Source: Candidatus Treponema caballi (GTDB lineage Bacteria; Spirochaetota; Spirochaetia; Treponematales; Treponemataceae). Taken from it: a stretch of DNA of 56,070 nucleotides. Each line of letters starts with the position of its first letter. The stretch's first letter is position 1. Under the pieces are notes generated by a model. It had not been told where the DNA came from. It saw only the letters and a program-made list of their open reading frames with translations, and searched no databases. Location of the stretch: assembly GCA_018066285.1 (NCBI GenBank), contig JAGHRS010000030.1, positions 1-56,070 of the forward strand, written 5' to 3'. The translations under genes were made by a program, and so were the position numbers. Below, one piece after another: positions 15,763 to 24,976 of the stretch.

Positions 15763-18192
15763 TTAGCCCAGGATTACGGTAACTTCGTGCTTTGAGCCGG
15801 CTGTCTGTGGCGGGATGGCACTGACAGGCTTGCCGTCAAGAAGCAGCTCTTTCACACCGTGCTCTACGTGGGCCGGGTTCTTTACTGTGATTGCGAAGTC
15901 GGCATCTCTCCAGCGGCGGGTGGCGGTAAAGCCGTCCCACTCTGCAGGAATTGCAGGGTCTATGAGCATGACAGTATCAAGGTCGCTTTCTGCGCCGGCA
16001 GCTTTGTCTGCAAACGCAAACCTGATGCCGAGCATCCAGCGTGTTGCGGCAAAGTATGCCCAGCCTGCAGATCCCGTGAGCCACGGATGGCGCGCACGGC
16101 CGAAAGCGGAATGCTCGCGGCCCATGACGAACTGGCAGTATGCGTACGGTTCTGCCTGACGCACTTCGATTTTATCGTTCTGCCGTGCAGGACAGAGCGC
16201 ATTGTAAAACTTCATGGCACGGCCGCCCTGACCGAGTTTTGCGGCGGCAACCCACGCCCACGGATTAGGATGGCTGAAGATAGCGCCGTTTTCCTTGATT
16301 CCCTTGTAGACGCGTGTCAGGAAGCCGATGTCGTCATCGGGCGTGCCGTACGCAGGTGCATTCAGATGAATGCCGTAATCGGAGTACAGGTATTCGTCAA
16401 TGGCGTCGAGCGTCTTTTCAGCGTGCTCACCGGTTGCAACTCCAGAGCAGACAGCCCAGGCGTTTGACTCAAGATGAACCTTGCCTTCCTTGTCGTTATG
16501 CGTACCGATTTTTATGCCTTTCTTAGTGATTCCGCGGATGTACCAGTCGCCGTCCCAAAGCTCTTTCTCACAGGCAGCGCGTACTTTTTCACGCATTTCC
16601 GTATAACGGGCGGCATCTTCTGTGTGACCGGCCGCAGCGGCAAGCTCCACGAAGTTGTCGAGTGCCCAGAAATGCAGGAAAGAGACAAGCGCGCTTTCGC
16701 CGCCGCCCAGGTTCAGGCAGTCGTTCCAGTCTGCACGCAGTCCCTGACAGATGCCGGTAGCGCCGACGTGTTCTGCTGAGAAGTCGAGTATCTTCTTCAT
16801 GTGCTCGTAGACCGTTCCTTCTCCGCCGTCAGCGTAGCCAAGCTTCTTTTCAAGGAAAGAAGACTCGCCCGTTTCCTTGATGTATTCGCAGATGGCGGGC
16901 ACAAGCCAGAGCGCGTCATCAGAGCAGGTGTCTTTAAGGCCGTGAACGAGGCTTGCTTTCTCAGGCTCCGGCTTTACGGTCGGTGACTTGAACGGAAGCG
17001 GCGCCGGGCGGTCCGGATCAAAAAGCTCAGGCTCAAACAGGTGCAGGCCGTAGCCTGTAGACGTGAGTCCGCGGAGAAGCTCAACAAGGCGCTGTCTGCA
17101 TTTTTCAGGATTTGAGTGCGGAATGCACATTGCGTCCTGGGCGGTGTCGCGGTAACCAAGACCGGTACGGCCGCCTACTTCTATGAATGAGCTGAAACGG
17201 CTGAAAATGACGTTTACTTCAGACTGATACAGGTTCCATGTGTTGAGCATGGTGTTCATGTCAGCGTTAGGCGTGTGTACCTGAAGCGCGCCGTACTTGG
17301 CCTTCCACCAGCCGGCGAGCTCAGCGAATGCAGCATCTACGGCGGCCAGGTCGCTGAACTTAGCCTTCACCGCTTTTCCTGCGGCGCGGTCACCTACACC
17401 GAGCATGAACACGACGCGGATTTCACCACCTGCAGGCACGGTAAACGCCTTCTGCAGCGCGCCGCAGTGGTTGTTGCCGAGCTCGCTGCTTCCTGAAAGC
17501 ACGCCCTTCTCCACTCCAAGCGGATTTGATTCATCCCTGTACGAGCCGATGAACGCGTCACGCAGGCAGTCGTAGCTGTCCGGCTCAAAGCTTGATGCCA
17601 TGTAATGGTACATGGTCGGATTGTAGAAGTTGTCACACTCAATGACGCCGTCCGCATAGCTTGAACCTGAGCAGTACAGGCTCATCTGGAAGTTCTGGTT
17701 GTCTATCTCAATCATGTTGAAAGAAAACTCAACGTATGAGAAAAGGCTGATGTTGCGCGGCGTCTTTCCGTCATTACGGATGCGCACATCCCACAGTTCG
17801 CATGTCTCACCGCGCGGGATGAACAGCGTCTCTTCCGCATGAATATCTGCATAATCGCAGATGTACTTTGAGTATGAAAGGCCGTGGCGGCATACGTATT
17901 TCGCTTTATCGAGCGGCTTGCCTACCGGCTGCCATGACGCTGACCAGTAGTCTCCGCTTTCATTGTCGCGGATATACACATAGTGGCCCGGACGGTCGAG
18001 AGGCACCGCGTTGGCATGAAAACGCGTAATTCTGTGGTGCTCGGGAGACTCATGCCACATGTAGCCGCCCGCATTCTGCGAGATGACGGTGCCGGTCTGC
18101 TCAGTTCCAAGATAATTAGTCCAGGAAACGGGGACATCAACTCTGTCGATTACATATTCGCGTTTTTCATCATCAAAATAGCCGTATTTCAT
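15763..18192 (-). CDS. GH94 cellobiose phosphorylase
   Basis: An 809-residue cytoplasmic glycoside phosphorylase that splits cellobiose with phosphate to glucose-1-phosphate and glucose. The N-terminal beta-sandwich (about 1-290) starts MKYGYFDDEKREYVI and includes SPEHHRITRFH. The (alpha/alpha)6 barrel carries RTGLGYRDTAQDAM and the catalytic-acid region GLRADWNDCLN. PGTAYPWL-like TGSAGWAYFAATRWMLGI is near the end. Length is right for cellobiose rather than chitobiose phosphorylases. The ATG at 18192 with GAGG upstream is used; a TTG four codons before lies on the ribosome site. Transcription must pass a strong hairpin with T-run (see 18203-18247). Confidence 0.92.
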   Translation of the reverse strand: MKYGYFDDEKREYVIDRVDVPVSWTNYLGTEQTGTVISQNAGGYMWHESPEHHRITRFHANAVPLDRPGHYVYIRDNESGDYWSASWQPVGKPLDKAKYVCRHGLSYSKYICDYADIHAEETLFIPRGETCELWDVRIRNDGKTPRNISLFSYVEFSFNMIEIDNQNFQMSLYCSGSSYADGVIECDNFYNPTMYHYMASSFEPDSYDCLRDAFIGSYRDESNPLGVEKGVLSGSSELGNNHCGALQKAFTVPAGGEIRVVFMLGVGDRAAGKAVKAKFSDLAAVDAAFAELAGWWKAKYGALQVHTPNADMNTMLNTWNLYQSEVNVIFSRFSSFIEVGGRTGLGYRDTAQDAMCIPHSNPEKCRQRLVELLRGLTSTGYGLHLFEPELFDPDRPAPLPFKSPTVKPEPEKASLVHGLKDTCSDDALWLVPAICEYIKETGESSFLEKKLGYADGGEGTVYEHMKKILDFSAEHVGATGICQGLRADWNDCLNLGGGESALVSFLHFWALDNFVELAAAAGHTEDAARYTEMREKVRAACEKELWDGDWYIRGITKKGIKIGTHNDKEGKVHLESNAWAVCSGVATGEHAEKTLDAIDEYLYSDYGIHLNAPAYGTPDDDIGFLTRVYKGIKENGAIFSHPNPWAWVAAAKLGQGGRAMKFYNALCPARQNDKIEVRQAEPYAYCQFVMGREHSAFGRARHPWLTGSAGWAYFAATRWMLGIRFAFADKAAGAESDLDTVMLIDPAIPAEWDGFTATRRWRDADFAITVKNPAHVEHGVKELLLDGKPVSAIPPQTAGSKHEVTVILG

Positions 18193-18202
18193 ATTGTGCC
18201 TC

Positions 18203-18247
18203 AAAAAAAAAGGTAGGTTGGTTTACAAGTCAAACTAACCTACCTTT
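18203..18247 (-). terminator. Strong hairpin with T-run in the leader of the cellobiose phosphorylase gene
   Basis: A 16-base stem (18232-18247 with 18209-18224, one G-U pair), a 7-base loop and nine T residues ending one base before the GAGG ribosome site. It can terminate the upstream kinase transcript. However, the promoter at 18249-18277 initiates at the base of the same stem, so it is also the 5' leader of the phosphorylase mRNA and may act as an attenuator. Confidence 0.8.
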
Positions 18248-18248
18248 C

Positions 18249-18277
18249 ATAATATCACGAAGTCTTAGCACTTGCAA
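18249..18277 (-). promoter_or_regulatory. Promoter of the cellobiose phosphorylase gene
   Basis: TTGCAA (18272-18277), 17-base spacer, TATTAT (18249-18254). It lies between the kinase stop and the hairpin. Predicted initiation near 18242-18247 puts the hairpin at the extreme 5' end. Confidence 0.65.
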
Positions 18278-18306
18278 TAGTTTTCACGAGAAAACGACAG
18301 CTGGCA

Positions 18307-21063
18307 TCATTTCAGTATATCGGAAAGCGCATTCAGAAGTTTCTGCGCGTTGATTGGCTTTGCAATATGTGCATTCATGCTGGCAGCAAAAGCGTTCTTT
18401 ATATCTTCATCAAAAGCGTTCGCCGTCATAGCGATGATCGGAATATGTGCAGCATACTTGTCCGGAAGTTTACGGATTGCCCTTGTCGCATCATAACCGT
18501 TCATCCGCGGCATCTGAATGTCCATGAGAATAAGGTCATACTGTCCTTTCTTTGCGCTGCGCATCTTCTCAACGGCAATGTCACCATCTTCAGCGGTATC
18601 GATGATAATTCCCTCATACTCAAGAATTTCTGTTGCAATCTCACGGTTCAGCTCGTTATCCTCTACGAGAAGAATTTTCTTTCCGGCAAGGTGTATGGAA
18701 ACGCTTCCCTGTACGGCAGTTTCCATTAAAACAGGTTTTGTAATTTTATTCTCAAATTCAACCCTGACTGTTGTTCCCACACCTAGCTTACTCTCAATAG
18801 TAATGGAACCGCCCATCAGTTCCACAAGTGACTTTGTTATGGACATTCCAAGGCCTGTTCCAACGACACCGCTCTTTGTCGCACTTTCCGCTCTTGAAAA
18901 CGGTTCAAATATATGAGCAAGGTATTCTTCACTCATGCCGATTCCCGTATCAGTAACTGTATAGCGATAGCGCGCATATCCTTTTCGTGTACATGGTAAT
19001 TCTTCAGCAAGCAGACTGATTCTTCCGCCAGGATTAGTATATTTCACTGAGTTGGATACGATATTCGTAAGGACGCGCATAACATGGAGCCTGTCCGCAG
19101 TAATCCAGTGATGGGTAACAGACTGATCGATTGTGGATGTAAAGACAATGTTCTTTTCCTGCGCGCTTCCATTCAGAAGACTGAACAGATTGTTTGCGGC
19201 CATATCTATGCAGACAGGTTCTTCCTTAATATTTACCGTACCTGATTCCACACGTGACATATCCAGAACGTCGTTGACAAGCGTCAGCAGATGCATGCTG
19301 GACATTTTGACTTTCTTGAGGGAATCAAGAACACGTTCTGCATCATCAATATGCTTTTCTGCAATGTCCGTAAAGCCGATTATAGCGTTCATAGGCGTGC
19401 GGATATCATGCGACATATTGAAAAGGAATGTTGATTTTGCCCGGTTGGCTGCCTCTGCTGCAATTTTGGCCTCTTCAAGTTCCTGGCGCCTTCCAACCTC
19501 CTTCTTGATTTCAGCATCAATGTTTCGCATACAGGCGATGGTACCAATCGGGATACCGGCATCGTTCCTGATTGCAATAAACCTGAGTTGATAATAGAGG
19601 TAAGAATTCTTCGATTTTATGATGCGGAAATCAACAACATGACTCTTATCTTTGGCAAATGATTCCAGAACTTTCTCTTTTTTGGTGTTGGCAAGAAACT
19701 GTTCCCGGTCTTCCGGATAAACGAAGCGGGACATAAGGTCTAGTTTCCTGCTGTAATGCTCCTCATTTGAAGTTTCTTCATCTATAAGAGCTGCCATGTC
19801 ATCGGATATGCGGCTATGAACCAATACTTTATCGTTATACCGGTCAGAGTTGCTGATATCGACAATGGCAATACTGTCATATTCTGTAGCAAGAGCCCTG
19901 ATGTACGCTTCTTCTCTCTTAGCTTGTCCCACCAGCGCGGAGATATCCTTTACATTCGTGTATGCAATGACATCGCCCGCCTGGTTTCTGATCATGGCTA
20001 TACTGCGACGGAGCCAGGTGCTTCTGCCTGAAATGGTCTTTGCCTCGTAATCAAACGTAATATCTGAAGTGCCTTTACTGAAAGTATCAAGAAGAAGCTT
20101 TCTGTCCGTCTGATTCAAGAAGGTACCGGAGTCAGTTTCCTTTACGAACCGGCTGTTCCATGCCTCTATATAGCAGTCATAACTGCATGGTGTCCTTACT
20201 CCAAGAACATCACCGAGCGGAATCTCGTTTCCAGAATCGTCCTTCCACACGCCGTAATACAGCAGATCCATTGAAAGATTAGCTTCAAATGAAACAAGCG
20301 CATCAGAAAGAACAGCCCGCTTATAATTGGAAAGCTGGTCAGCAAGATCCTGCAGTTTTTCCTTTTCACGGACAAGCATTTCCTGATATTCCGCAGATTC
20401 ATCTCCGACTACGTAGACATGAAGCACGCAGCTTCCAATCAGCCATCCAAGCGCATAGAACGGAAGCAGCGGATACTTCTCCTGAAAGATGATGGCAATA
20501 AGCATTGTCAGACTGAAGAAGAATATGACAAGATGACGTTTCTTTTTCGTGCCTTCTGTTTTGAAAACTTCTATAAATGTTACAATACTTGAGAATGCAA
20601 ACATTGCAACCTGAATCCACAATGCTATGTAACGGATGGGACCAGCCACATACGCATCATTCTCATCAAACCAGAAGAAGCAGTGGTAGAAGAAATTGAC
20701 GAACAGACATAAAATTTCAGCAATAAAAAAAGCAGAACCGAAATAGGTGAAGAACCGTGCCCGCCAGTCCTTCATTTCAAGATATTCGACTATGTACCGG
20801 TAATACCAGACAATGGCAGAGGCCATGGCAACATAGTAAATGGTTGTATCCACAAAAAGGGCTGAAATCCAGTTCAGTCCCGCAAGAATGCCCCACACGG
20901 CATCAGAAATGTAATAGATGAAAATGGAAATCATCAGCAGGCGGTATCTGTCTGCCGCTTTCTGTATTCTGTTATGTTCAGGTCTGAACATCACCTTATA
21001 GTTGATGATGAGCTGTATCGCTATTGAAATCAGACCAATTACTGAATACAGATAATCCTGCAC
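18307..21063 (-). CDS. Membrane hybrid histidine kinase
   Basis: About 918 residues. The N-terminal third (about 1-230) has seven transmembrane segments, then PAS-like regions (about 255-540). The dimerisation box is [19 protein letters not shown] with the phospho-His. The ATPase has [13 protein letters not shown] (N box), DTGIGMSEE (G1) and [11 protein letters not shown] (G2). The C-terminal receiver starts [14 protein letters not shown] with the phospho-Asp in [16 protein letters not shown] at 21063 is chosen as start because GGAGG lies five bases before it. There is no dedicated output domain and no adjacent response regulator, so the phosphate must pass on in trans. The ligand is unknown. 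Confidence 0.88.
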   Translation of the reverse strand: MQDYLYSVIGLISIAIQLIINYKVMFRPEHNRIQKAADRYRLLMISIFIYYISDAVWGILAGLNWISALFVDTTIYYVAMASAIVWYYRYIVEYLEMKDWRARFFTYFGSAFFIAEILCLFVNFFYHCFFWFDENDAYVAGPIRYIALWIQVAMFAFSSIVTFIEVFKTEGTKKKRHLVIFFFSLTMLIAIIFQEKYPLLPFYALGWLIGSCVLHVYVVGDESAEYQEMLVREKEKLQDLADQLSNYKRAVLSDALVSFEANLSMDLLYYGVWKDDSGNEIPLGDVLGVRTPCSYDCYIEAWNSRFVKETDSGTFLNQTDRKLLLDTFSKGTSDITFDYEAKTISGRSTWLRRSIAMIRNQAGDVIAYTNVKDISALVGQAKREEAYIRALATEYDSIAIVDISNSDRYNDKVLVHSRISDDMAALIDEETSNEEHYSRKLDLMSRFVYPEDREQFLANTKKEKVLESFAKDKSHVVDFRIIKSKNSYLYYQLRFIAIRNDAGIPIGTIACMRNIDAEIKKEVGRRQELEEAKIAAEAANRAKSTFLFNMSHDIRTPMNAIIGFTDIAEKHIDDAERVLDSLKKVKMSSMHLLTLVNDVLDMSRVESGTVNIKEEPVCIDMAANNLFSLLNGSAQEKNIVFTSTIDQSVTHHWITADRLHVMRVLTNIVSNSVKYTNPGGRISLLAEELPCTRKGYARYRYTVTDTGIGMSEEYLAHIFEPFSRAESATKSGVVGTGLGMSITKSLVELMGGSITIESKLGVGTTVRVEFENKITKPVLMETAVQGSVSIHLAGKKILLVEDNELNREIATEILEYEGIIIDTAEDGDIAVEKMRSAKKGQYDLILMDIQMPRMNGYDATRAIRKLPDKYAAHIPIIAMTANAFDEDIKNAFAASMNAHIAKPINAQKLLNALSDILK

Positions 21064-21138
21064 ACCGATGCCTCCATTTTTAAGGCTATCATAAAAAAGT
21101 GCAGGATACAAAGAAAAAGCAAAGTATTTCCGTACAGA

Positions 21139-22614
21139 TTACAGTTTTTTATTCTTCTTGATGACTGGTTCGCAGGTAAGGTCTACACCAAGTTTCTTGA
21201 AGATTTTTCTGTCGACTTCAGAAAGCATGACGGAAGTATGTACCTGACAGCCGTTCAGTTTCGGCAGCTGTTCCAGAGCCCTCTTTGCCACAGGATCATT
21301 GAGCGAAACCATGGAAAGGGCAACGAGCACCTCATCAGTGTGAAGACGTGGGTTGTTGCCTTTAAGGTATTTCACCTTCATCTCCTGGATAGGCTCAATA
21401 GCACTTACCGGAATGAGGTGCGTGCTGTGATCAATGCCGGCAAGGTGCTTCGTCGCGTTCAGGATGAGCGCCGCACTGGTTCCAAGAAGCGGAGTTGTTT
21501 CTGATGTAATGATGGTGCCGTCCTGCAGCTCGATTGCGGCGCACGGAACACCTGCTTCCATAGCACGGGCTTTTGCGGCAACAGTGACTTTGCGGTCATC
21601 TGTATTTGCCTTTGCCTGCCCCATAATCAGCTCAAGCTTCAGAATCTCACTTTCATCGGTAAGATTCTCCGCCGTGCGGCCAAGTGTGTTGTAGTAACGG
21701 CGGATGATTTCCTGACGGCTTGCCTCACAGCACGCTTCATCATCAATGATGCAGTAGCCGGCCATGTTTACGCCCATGTCAGTCGGTGACTTGTAGGGGT
21801 TCTCGCCGTAAATGCCTTCAAAGATGGCGTTCAGTACAGGGAATATCTCAATGTCGCGGTTATAGTTGACGGTCGTTTCGCCGTATGCTTCAAGATGGAA
21901 CGGATCAATCATGTTGACGTCATTAAGGTCAGCTGTTGCAGCTTCGTACGCAAGATTGACCGGATGCTTCAGCGGCAGATTCCAGATAGGGAACGTCTCG
22001 AACTTTGCATAGCCAGCCTTAACGCCACGCTTATTGTCGTGGTACAGCTGTGAAAGGCAGGTAGCCATCTTGCCGCTTCCCGGTCCCGGTGCAGTGACAA
22101 CAACGAGCGGTCTTGTCGTTTCAATATAATCGTTTCTGCCAAAGCCCTCATCACTTACAATGGCCCGTACGTTTGCAGGATAGCCGTCAATTGTGTAGTG
22201 GAAGTAAGCCCTTATGTGAAGTTTCTCGAGTTTGCTCTTGAAAATGTCTGCAGAAGCCTGACCAGTGTAGTGGGTAATGACAACACCACTTACCATAAGA
22301 CCGCGGCTCTCGAACTCCTCGCGAAGACGGAGCACGTCCATATCATACGTTATGCCCAGATCTCCACGGACCTTGTTCTTTTCAATATCAACCGCGCTGA
22401 TGACGATGATGATTTCTGCCATATCAGAAAGCTGCATAAGCATGCGGAGCTTGCTGTCAGGCTCAAATCCGGGAAGTACACGGGATGCGTGAAAATCGTC
22501 AAAAAGCTTGCCGCCAAATTCAAGATAGAGCTTGTCGCCAAACTTCTGAATTCTCTCTTTAATATGTTCTGATTGGATTGTACAGTACTTGTCGTTATCG
22601 AACCCGCGTGTCAT
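21139..22614 (-). CDS. DUF1846 family protein
   Basis: A 491-residue conserved protein of the DUF1846 family, common in Firmicutes and spirochaetes and with no settled function. Recognisable stretches: RGFDNDKYCTIQSEHI, LYLEFGGKLFDDFHASRVLPGF, VVVTAPGPGSGKMATCLSQLY and AGYAKFETFPIWNLPLKHPVN. The GPGSGKMATCLSQ loop resembles a nucleotide-binding loop. GGAGG six bases before the ATG at 22614 sets the start. It has its own promoter (TTGAAT-17-TATACT). It may be a housekeeping nucleotide-using enzyme; I would not go further. Confidence 0.88.
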   Translation of the reverse strand: MTRGFDNDKYCTIQSEHIKERIQKFGDKLYLEFGGKLFDDFHASRVLPGFEPDSKLRMLMQLSDMAEIIIVISAVDIEKNKVRGDLGITYDMDVLRLREEFESRGLMVSGVVITHYTGQASADIFKSKLEKLHIRAYFHYTIDGYPANVRAIVSDEGFGRNDYIETTRPLVVVTAPGPGSGKMATCLSQLYHDNKRGVKAGYAKFETFPIWNLPLKHPVNLAYEAATADLNDVNMIDPFHLEAYGETTVNYNRDIEIFPVLNAIFEGIYGENPYKSPTDMGVNMAGYCIIDDEACCEASRQEIIRRYYNTLGRTAENLTDESEILKLELIMGQAKANTDDRKVTVAAKARAMEAGVPCAAIELQDGTIITSETTPLLGTSAALILNATKHLAGIDHSTHLIPVSAIEPIQEMKVKYLKGNNPRLHTDEVLVALSMVSLNDPVAKRALEQLPKLNGCQVHTSVMLSEVDRKIFKKLGVDLTCEPVIKKNKKL

Positions 22615-22637
22615 TGGAAACCTCCACACGGGACTTC

Positions 22638-22666
22638 AGTATATCACAAAGAGAGTTTGAATTCAA
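22638..22666 (-). promoter_or_regulatory. Promoter of the DUF1846 gene
   Basis: TTGAAT (22661-22666), 17-base spacer, TATACT (22638-22643), giving a leader of about 20 bases that includes GGAGG. Confidence 0.65.
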
Positions 22667-22675
22667 CAGTATGGA

Positions 22676-24970
22676 CTATTCATAAATCCGTTTCAGATCA
22701 TCCTTCATGGCATGCAAAGCCTGAACGAGGAGCGGTTCAAAGTGAGTTCCACTTGATTCATCAATGATTTCGAATGCTTTATCGATGGAATATGCTTCCT
22801 TGTATGAACGCTTGGAACACAGTGCATCGAAGACATCCGCGACAGCCATGATGCGCGCGCTTATCGGGATCCGTTTTCCCTTAAGTCCCTGCGGATATCC
22901 CGTACCATCCCACTTTTCATGATGATACAGCGCCATTTCACGGGCTATTGTCAGATAGCGTTCATCCTCAATCTTGAACATGGTCTTGCTTATGATCGAC
23001 TCGCCAACAACAGGATGCGTCTTGATGATTTCAAATTCTTCTTCCGTAAGCTTTCCGGGTTTGGAAAGAATCCTGTCAGGAACCTTGATCTTTCCAATAT
23101 CGTGAAGAGGAGCTGCAAGAGAAATAAGGGCATAATCAGTTCTCTTGAGGACACTGCTGTAGATTCCCGTACGTTTCAGATACCGCGTCAGCATTTCAAC
23201 AACAAGACTGGTACGCTTTACATGCTGTCCGGTTGTACCATCACGAGACTCAATCATATCTGCAAAACTGTAGACAATGCGGTTCTGCATGTTGTTGATG
23301 TATTCAACCTGCTGTTTCAGATCAAGAACAAGCAGGGCTTCCATAAGGATGCGCACTGTCGGCTGCAGAAGCCTGATTTCACTGCTCGAAAACATTTCAT
23401 ACGGAGAACGTGCACCTGCGAAAATATAGCCGAATACATGATGTGCCTTGAAAACGGGAGCAGAAACACCAAGATTGTCATGAATGACAATTTCTTCTCT
23501 TTTATCCTGATCTGAACAGCGTTCTGCAATGAGAGACACAATGACATCTTCGGCAAACGCAGGATCATTGCATTTCTCGTAAAGGGTCTTTCCCTTAAGC
23601 ATGCCTTCTTCATCAGGCATCTCGTAAATGACTACAAAGCTTGGATTCATTGCTGAAAAAAGCCAGTCAGTGACGAGGGCATACATATCGTGTTCATTGT
23701 CACAGGCAAAAAGCAGCTTTTCAAGGTCATTGAACGTACCATTTGCAAAATCAATCTGCGGATACAGGAATTCACAGACAGGTCTTTCCAGAAGCAGACA
23801 CAAAAACGGTGAAAGAACAATGAGGAAAACCTTGAACCATGGCGTCTGAACAGGAATAAGCGAGAACATGACTATGGAAATGATCGCACAGCCCGTTACC
23901 ATGATTTTTGATGCGTATGTGTCAAAATTGGCGTGTCTTGCCTGTATGAAGGAGCAGAAAATGCTGACAGGCAGGAAAAGAAGAGGAAGAACCGTAACGA
24001 TTGATTCTCCGCTATCAGCAATGGACAGAGATGCAGAAATCATCCTTACAAACAGCATCAGCATGCATGGAGCAAGACTGAAACATATACCGACCAGGAA
24101 AAACCGCAGGAGCAGTGATGATTGAGGCGGAATTCGATGCATCAGTATGAAAAGGACAATAATAGCATAGCCAAGAACAGCAATATTCAGGTATGGCAGG
24201 TAAAACAGTACACTGTCAAAGAAGGAAAGCGGCCTTACTGCAACAATGACAAAACGCAGAATCGACAGGAAATATGGTACATGACTGATGATCAGGAAAC
24301 GGGGATATGCTTTTTCCCGTCCGGATAGTCTGTAGAAGAAGCCGACAATATGCAGTATGTACCCCGCAAGACATGCTGTGGAAAGCTGGAACAGCGTCAG
24401 ATTGCAGACTGAATAAAAAAGAGTGTTACGAGAATCAGAATAAGCATTTGTAATACAAATTCCCGTTGCATAGACAAAGCCGATGAACGAAGAAATGCCA
24501 TCCGATTCACTGGAAATGAAGCTTAAAAGCAGGCCCAGCAGGATAAAAAGCAGACCGGATCCATAACAGACTTTATCGTCAATAGAAAGAAAGCGTAGTT
24601 TCTCCATGAATGAGAGCCTTCCCGGCACCCGCATTATGTGAATGCTGCCGTCTTCAAGCTCACAACGGTACAATTCTCCTTTTGAGAACAAATCTGAATA
24701 ACGGGAATACCAGTCAGAAGACTTGCCCCCATAGTACATGGAGGCAAATTCCTGCGTATCAATATTGTTTATCTTTGTAATGACATCGCCAACCTTAAGT
24801 CCGGCCCAGGAAGCAGCGCCACCGTCAAACAGTTCCGTTACAGTAAAATCTGAAGACGTAATTCTGAATCCCGTAAACAGATACGGCTGGTTCAGGCATA
24901 AAGAGAACATGAGTACCAGAACAGTAAGACAGAGAAGACCGACTATCAGAAATTTGACATTATGCTTCAT
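22676..24970 (-). CDS. PDZ-containing membrane HD-GYP phosphodiesterase
   Basis: A 764-residue predicted cyclic-di-GMP phosphodiesterase. One N-terminal transmembrane segment (about 5-25), a periplasmic PDZ-like domain (GGAASWAGLKVGDVITKINN), then seven to eight membrane segments to about residue 400, a GAF-like region, and an HD-GYP domain. Catalytic signature: SRDGTTGQHVKRTS, HDIGKIKVPDRIL, KTHPVVGE, and YHHEKWDGTGYPQGLKG with the GYP loop. It is the second of a tandem pair: its ATG lies six bases after the stop of the paralogue upstream. The PDZ may sense misfolded or C-terminal peptides in the periplasm. Confidence 0.88.
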   Translation of the reverse strand: MKHNVKFLIVGLLCLTVLVLMFSLCLNQPYLFTGFRITSSDFTVTELFDGGAASWAGLKVGDVITKINNIDTQEFASMYYGGKSSDWYSRYSDLFSKGELYRCELEDGSIHIMRVPGRLSFMEKLRFLSIDDKVCYGSGLLFILLGLLLSFISSESDGISSFIGFVYATGICITNAYSDSRNTLFYSVCNLTLFQLSTACLAGYILHIVGFFYRLSGREKAYPRFLIISHVPYFLSILRFVIVAVRPLSFFDSVLFYLPYLNIAVLGYAIIVLFILMHRIPPQSSLLLRFFLVGICFSLAPCMLMLFVRMISASLSIADSGESIVTVLPLLFLPVSIFCSFIQARHANFDTYASKIMVTGCAIISIVMFSLIPVQTPWFKVFLIVLSPFLCLLLERPVCEFLYPQIDFANGTFNDLEKLLFACDNEHDMYALVTDWLFSAMNPSFVVIYEMPDEEGMLKGKTLYEKCNDPAFAEDVIVSLIAERCSDQDKREEIVIHDNLGVSAPVFKAHHVFGYIFAGARSPYEMFSSSEIRLLQPTVRILMEALLVLDLKQQVEYINNMQNRIVYSFADMIESRDGTTGQHVKRTSLVVEMLTRYLKRTGIYSSVLKRTDYALISLAAPLHDIGKIKVPDRILSKPGKLTEEEFEIIKTHPVVGESIISKTMFKIEDERYLTIAREMALYHHEKWDGTGYPQGLKGKRIPISARIMAVADVFDALCSKRSYKEAYSIDKAFEIIDESSGTHFEPLLVQALHAMKDDLKRIYE

Positions 24971-24976
24971 GTTCCG

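Noticed and set aside
15859-16467. 202-codon open frame on the plus strand
   Set aside because: It lies wholly within the cellobiose phosphorylase gene, has no recognisable motif and arises from the G+C-rich codon positions of that gene.
21064-21111. Upstream TTG start of the hybrid kinase
   Set aside because: GGAGG stands five bases before the GTG at 21063, while the TTG has no ribosome site.
22919-23515. 198-codon open frame on the plus strand
   Set aside because: Antisense to the catalytic part of the HD-GYP gene, which has clear conserved motifs; no promoter or ribosome site.
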